From positions 124,001 to 188,000 of the forward strand of contig JFNU01000004.1 in the NCBI GenBank assembly GCA_000634515.1: a stretch of 64,000 nucleotides of DNA, given 5' to 3'. Shown here piece after piece: positions 56,625-64,000 of the stretch. This DNA is from Prochlorococcus sp. scB245a_520K10 (GTDB lineage Bacteria; Cyanobacteriota; Cyanobacteriia; PCC-6307; Cyanobiaceae). The notes under the pieces were generated by a model. It saw nothing but the letters and a program-made list of their open reading frames with translations. It was not told the origin of the DNA and did no database searches. Position 1 is the stretch's first letter. Each line of letters starts with the position of its first letter. The position numbers and the translations under genes are program-made.

Positions 56625-58064
56625 TTAAATTTTAAACATATCTAAGTCATCACTTTCTTGTCTAAGGAAATGATGCATTAATAAGAATCCAACAATCGTC
56701 CAAGTTTGGTATGTTCTTGATTGCTGCCCAACCCAAGTCCCTGTTGGTCCATCAAAATATTCTGCCCATTCTTGCTTAGGTAATTGATTTAGTTGACACC
56801 AATAAGATTCTTCGATTAAAGATTTCATTTCTTCCATAAGAATTACATCATCAGAAGGAAATTTCTTTTGGTGAAGAAGTACAGCAGTACCAAAAAACCA
56901 AAGTAAACTTGGCCAATGACCTCCATTGTGGTAACTCCAGGGCCAATTCTTTGGATCAGAGCCAGTTTTATTTTGCCATTCTTCGACATCCATATGAGGA
57001 TGACAAATTCTCATAGGCATTTGAGCCATCAAATGCTGCCTATTGTGTAAAACTAATCTAAATAAAGCTCTTTGTTCTGCAGGAGGCAGTACTCCAAACA
57101 TACAAGCTAAAGAATTTCCTAAACTATAAAATCGAAAGTCAGGCCTTCCTGTTCTAATATTTCCTATCAAATAACCACCTCTATTTTCTAACCAATCTTG
57201 CAGCCATGATGGTACTACTTGAGGTTGAACATTAAATTCATTGAAGTGTTGATCATCTCCATACTGCTCAGTCGGTCTTCTTCTTAAGATTTGCATTGTT
57301 TGGCTTGTAACCCAATAATGTTTTAAGAGAAAATTTCCTAAGTCCTTTACCCATTGATTTGTGAGAATTAGTCTTTGATCTAAGAGTCTACTTACATGAT
57401 CTGCCCGACTTAATTCCATTAAGTTGATGCAGCTTTTTAAACATCCATGCAGTAAAACTTCAACTTCTAAAGGTGCTCCCCATACATCCATAGGTCTATC
57501 AATCATAAAGGCACAATCTGGAACAAAAAGTACTGGAGTACCTTCAAATGTTGGATGTAGAACTAGATCTAATAAAAGTTGAATACCTCTTTGAACACTT
57601 TGACTTTTTCCGAAGGCATAATCACCGCTTTTATTGACATAATACCAACATAAAATTGGCCACCATAAACTTGCATCAGCTGAAGTAATCCTGCCAATTG
57701 ATCTTTGACCATAGTCTCCAATGAGCTTTCCATCTTCTTCAACGAAACTAGTAGGAAATACTCCACGCGTTTGATAATTAGTGCTTTGTAACTCAAGGCA
57801 AACACTTAGGAACCTTTTGACAATTTCGTACCGTTTTTGGGTAATGAGGTAAATCATTACTGGAACGTTGTCTCTTAAAAATATTTCTCCATAATTTAAC
57901 TTTTTATTCTTTGTTGGGTGTTCTAATGCAGCAACGCTGCCTACTAGCTCTCCTGATATTTCAACAAGAGTCTTTTCGAAGTGTTCTTTTGCATTTGTTA
58001 CAATTTTCTCCTCATCTGAGCTTGGTCGTACTCTTAAATTTTTTTGACTAAATCTTTCTGCCAT
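56625..58064 (-). CDS. Glycoside hydrolase 100 neutral/alkaline invertase
   Basis: 479 residues. GH100 signatures: EIFLRDNVPVMIYLI, TRGVFPTSFVEEDGKL, DASLWWPILCWYYV, and WSYHNGGHWPSLLWF, with QEWAEYFDGPTGTWVGQQSRTYQTWTIVGF at the C-terminus given here as separate short blocks QEWAEYFDGPTG and QTWTIVGF. It splits sucrose to glucose and fructose in the cytoplasm, linking to the sucrose and glucosylglycerate osmolyte pools of marine picocyanobacteria. No signal peptide. Confidence 0.92.
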   Translation of the reverse strand: MAERFSQKNLRVRPSSDEEKIVTNAKEHFEKTLVEISGELVGSVAALEHPTKNKKLNYGEIFLRDNVPVMIYLITQKRYEIVKRFLSVCLELQSTNYQTRGVFPTSFVEEDGKLIGDYGQRSIGRITSADASLWWPILCWYYVNKSGDYAFGKSQSVQRGIQLLLDLVLHPTFEGTPVLFVPDCAFMIDRPMDVWGAPLEVEVLLHGCLKSCINLMELSRADHVSRLLDQRLILTNQWVKDLGNFLLKHYWVTSQTMQILRRRPTEQYGDDQHFNEFNVQPQVVPSWLQDWLENRGGYLIGNIRTGRPDFRFYSLGNSLACMFGVLPPAEQRALFRLVLHNRQHLMAQMPMRICHPHMDVEEWQNKTGSDPKNWPWSYHNGGHWPSLLWFFGTAVLLHQKKFPSDDVILMEEMKSLIEESYWCQLNQLPKQEWAEYFDGPTGTWVGQQSRTYQTWTIVGFLLMHHFLRQESDDLDMFKI

Positions 58065-58676
58065 TTCATGTTAATCCCTCTATTTAAAGCCTAGTTCTTT
58101 AAGGGGACTTTGAACAAAAAAAAATTAATAAAAATTTTTTGTATAAAAGGTTGCAAAATTACAGTCGGATGGTTTAGTATTTTCTTCTGGGCAAAAATAT
58201 AATTTTTTGCATTATTCAAACAATCACCTTAAATCAAATTTTTGGTGAATGAGAGAATTTTTTGGAGATTTGATTTTAATCAGTATTTTCAGCCAGAAGA
58301 AGGGTTCCCCTTCGAAATGAGTTATTCAATTTTTGTCTAACTCTGCACCTAGAAAATTTAAAAACTTAGGAACTGATGCTTTTATTGCGTCAAAACTTTA
58401 TCAAATCTTGATTTGGTAATTTTTAGATGTATTTGCAATAAAGGTGTGAGGTCCCGTCAAGAATATATAAATTGTTTTCAATTGCTAACTTTTAGTCTTT
58501 TGAGAACCAACGGATCTGAGATCTTGGAAAGTCACTTAAAAATATTTTTAATGTGCACTCAAAGTAATCCTTAGTCATCTAAGGAGGCTGAACCTAAATA
58601 ACTTAAGTCAATCTTATATTTATTTGGAGAATGCAATTCATATTGAGTAGATTTATCTACAAAAGGATTTGAACAC
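58065..58676. promoter_or_regulatory. rRNA operon leader and promoter region
   Basis: 612 bp with no convincing ORF. It must hold the promoter of the invertase gene (left end, minus strand) and the rrn promoter (right). Two hairpins stand out: GAAGGG/CCCTTC with a 3-nt loop at 58299-58313, and CCTTAG/CTAAGG with a TCAT loop at 58569-58584. I cannot place -35 and -10 boxes with confidence. Confidence 0.6.
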
Positions 58677-60158
<1,482 letters not shown>

Positions 60159-60285
60159 ACAGGGAGACAACAAAATGTTTAATATTATTATTTTGTCACC
60201 TTAGGTCGATCGGTATCTCACATTCTTAATTTATTAAGGATTTTATTTCCTAAGTTTTTTCTAGGTCACACCCATTACTTTTCCT

Positions 60286-60359
<74 letters not shown>

Positions 60360-60371
60360 TATCTCTATGTT

Positions 60372-60444
60372 GGGGGTATAGCTCAGTTGGTAGAGCGCCT
60401 GCTTTGCAAGCAGGATGTCAGCGGTTCGAGTCCGCTTACCTCCA
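60372..60444 (+). tRNA. tRNA-Ala (TGC)
   Basis: 73 nt, 12 bp after tRNA-Ile: acceptor GGGGGTA/TACCTCC with one G-U pair, anticodon loop TTTGCAA (TGC), T loop TTCGAGT, discriminator A. CCA not encoded. Confidence 0.98.
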
Positions 60445-60572
60445 CTGATTACCACCTCTTCCATAATTATTAAGGAAATGTTTTGAGTAGTGATCAAATT
60501 CTGAACGAATCTAGCTTCCTAATGAATTCATTAAGATGCTGGACTCATTGAATTATTTTCATTGTTTTCAGA

Positions 60573-60593
60573 GAACCTTGACAACTGCATAGA
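60573..60593 (+). promoter_or_regulatory. 23S precursor processing stem, 5' strand, with boxA-like sequence
   Basis: GAACCTTGACAACTGCATAG (60573-60592) is complementary, with one mismatch, to 63610-63629 after the 23S gene; base 60593 adds one more pair. This is the classic long stem around pre-23S rRNA that RNase III cuts. The same stretch resembles the boxA antitermination sequence of rRNA spacers. Confidence 0.75.
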
Positions 60594-60696
60594 TTATTTT
60601 TAAAGACAATAAGCATCTTTATGATGCAGATTTATTATTTGTGCGAATGCATTAATAACAATTCTATTAAGCTGATGCTTCAATTATGAAGTTATT

Positions 60697-63572
<2,876 letters not shown>

Positions 63573-63608
63573 ATAAACTTAATTTATTGTTTTTAATTTA
63601 TATAATTC

Positions 63609-63629
63609 TCTATGCAGTTCTCAAGGTTC
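63609..63629 (+). promoter_or_regulatory. 23S precursor processing stem, 3' strand
   Basis: CTATGCAGTTCTCAAGGTTC (63610-63629) pairs with 60573-60592 with one mismatch, closing the pre-23S loop. It lies between 23S and 5S. Confidence 0.75.
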
Positions 63630-63635
63630 ACACTA

Positions 63636-63753
63636 TCCTGGTGTTCATGGCGATGTGGAACCACTCCGATCCATCTCGAACTCGGTTGTGAAACGCATCA
63701 GCGGCGAAAATATTTAGGGGGTAGCCCCTTGAGAAAATAGCTCAATGCCAGGT
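63636..63753 (+). rRNA. rrf: 5S ribosomal RNA
   Basis: About 118 nt from TCCTGGTGTTCATGGCG to CAATGCCAGG, whose ends pair (CCTGG/CCAGG). Contains the conserved CCATCTCGAACTCGG loop. Last gene of the rrn operon. Ends estimated to a few bases. Confidence 0.95.
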
Positions 63754-63762
63754 AAAAAATTC

Positions 63763-63797
63763 AAAAGGGTTTACTCTGGAAGAGTAAGCCCTTTTTT
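63763..63797 (+). terminator. rRNA operon terminator
   Basis: AAAGGGTTTACTCT/AGAGTAAGCCCTTT stem (one G-T pair) with loop GGA, followed by a T run. It overlaps the stop codon of the converging mutM, so it may end transcription from both sides. Confidence 0.9.
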
Positions 63798-64000
63798 ATT
63801 TTTGACAATTTGGACACCAATGAGTACTTCTTCCAGCAATTTTCTGCCTTTCTATCAAATTTCCACATTTACGACATTTTTTACCAGTTCTCCTGTAGAC
63901 ATTTGTTTGTAACCCAAAATTACCATTCTCGCCTGCCAAGTCTCTAAAATCGCTAAATGTCGTTCCACCAGAACCTATACTTTTTTTTAAAACATTAACA
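63796..64000 (-). CDS. mutM: Formamidopyrimidine-DNA glycosylase, C-terminal part
   Basis: The visible 68 residues run off the window's right edge (start not seen). [10 protein letters not shown] is followed by the C-terminal zinc finger CRKC ... CPNC with [11 protein letters not shown] between, where the Arg of GRST contacts DNA. Removes oxidised purines such as 8-oxoG (base excision repair). Stop codon TAA at 63796-63798. Confidence 0.93.
   Translation of the reverse strand, partial: VNVLKKSIGSGGTTFSDFRDLAGENGNFGLQTNVYRRTGKKCRKCGNLIERQKIAGRSTHWCPNCQK

Overview
The window is a compact, AT-rich, gene-dense piece of a marine picocyanobacterial chromosome, almost certainly high-light-adapted Prochlorococcus. 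The evidence is: photosystem II genes (psbK, psbEFLJ, psbT, psbB, psbM), cytochrome b6f genes (petB, petD), ndhCKJ and chlD; a lone degenerate phycoerythrin beta gene with its lyase cpeS and no alpha subunit or phycobilisome genes beside it; a CPD photolyase; and one rRNA operon with tRNA-Ile and tRNA-Ala in the spacer. The strain cannot be named from the sequence alone.

Layout. 1-9300: ispH tail, DoxX protein, purH, a carboxylesterase, a DUF3155 protein, a Hik2-like sensor kinase, cobS, tgt, psbK, a Gfo/Idh/MocA oxidoreductase, a CBS-domain membrane protein and a CAU tRNA. 9500-21960: pyrE, ygfZ, a RecB-like nuclease, a phosphohexomutase, an XTP pyrophosphatase, a carotenoid oxygenase, hisB, fabI, a thioredoxin-fold protein, a DegT aminotransferase, photolyase, a Nudix hydrolase and folK. 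22000-31400: chlD, an MCE/ABC lipid-transport pair, yvcK, ndhCKJ, then the rubA-ycf48-psbEFLJ photosystem II assembly cluster. 31400-41100: mtnP, a flavoprotein-SelD fusion, a CCA-adding-type enzyme, a UvrD/PcrA helicase, the cpeB/cpeS remnant and membrane or secreted hypotheticals.

41147-42093 is the one clearly accessory spot. A 27-bp direct repeat of the tRNA-Phe 3' end brackets about 0.84 kb holding a small repeat protein, a terminator-like hairpin and paired copies of the decamer TAACATTCCA. This looks like a small integrated element or its remnant, with no integrase inside. 42180-58070 returns to core genes: a ribulokinase-like kinase, metK, rps1, nrdR, psbT-psbB, a ferredoxin, psbM, prmC, tsaC-like, tRNA-Thr, minCDE, an HD hydrolase, a Ctp protease, petBD and a GH100 invertase. 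58677-63753 is the rRNA operon, with a 23S processing stalk readable from its flanks. The window ends in the 3' part of mutM.

The main functional theme is building and running the photosynthetic membrane: PSII subunits and assembly factors, b6f, NDH-1 and Mg chelatase. Around it lie housekeeping genes for purine, pyrimidine, folate, histidine, fatty-acid and SAM synthesis, tRNA modification and division-site placement.
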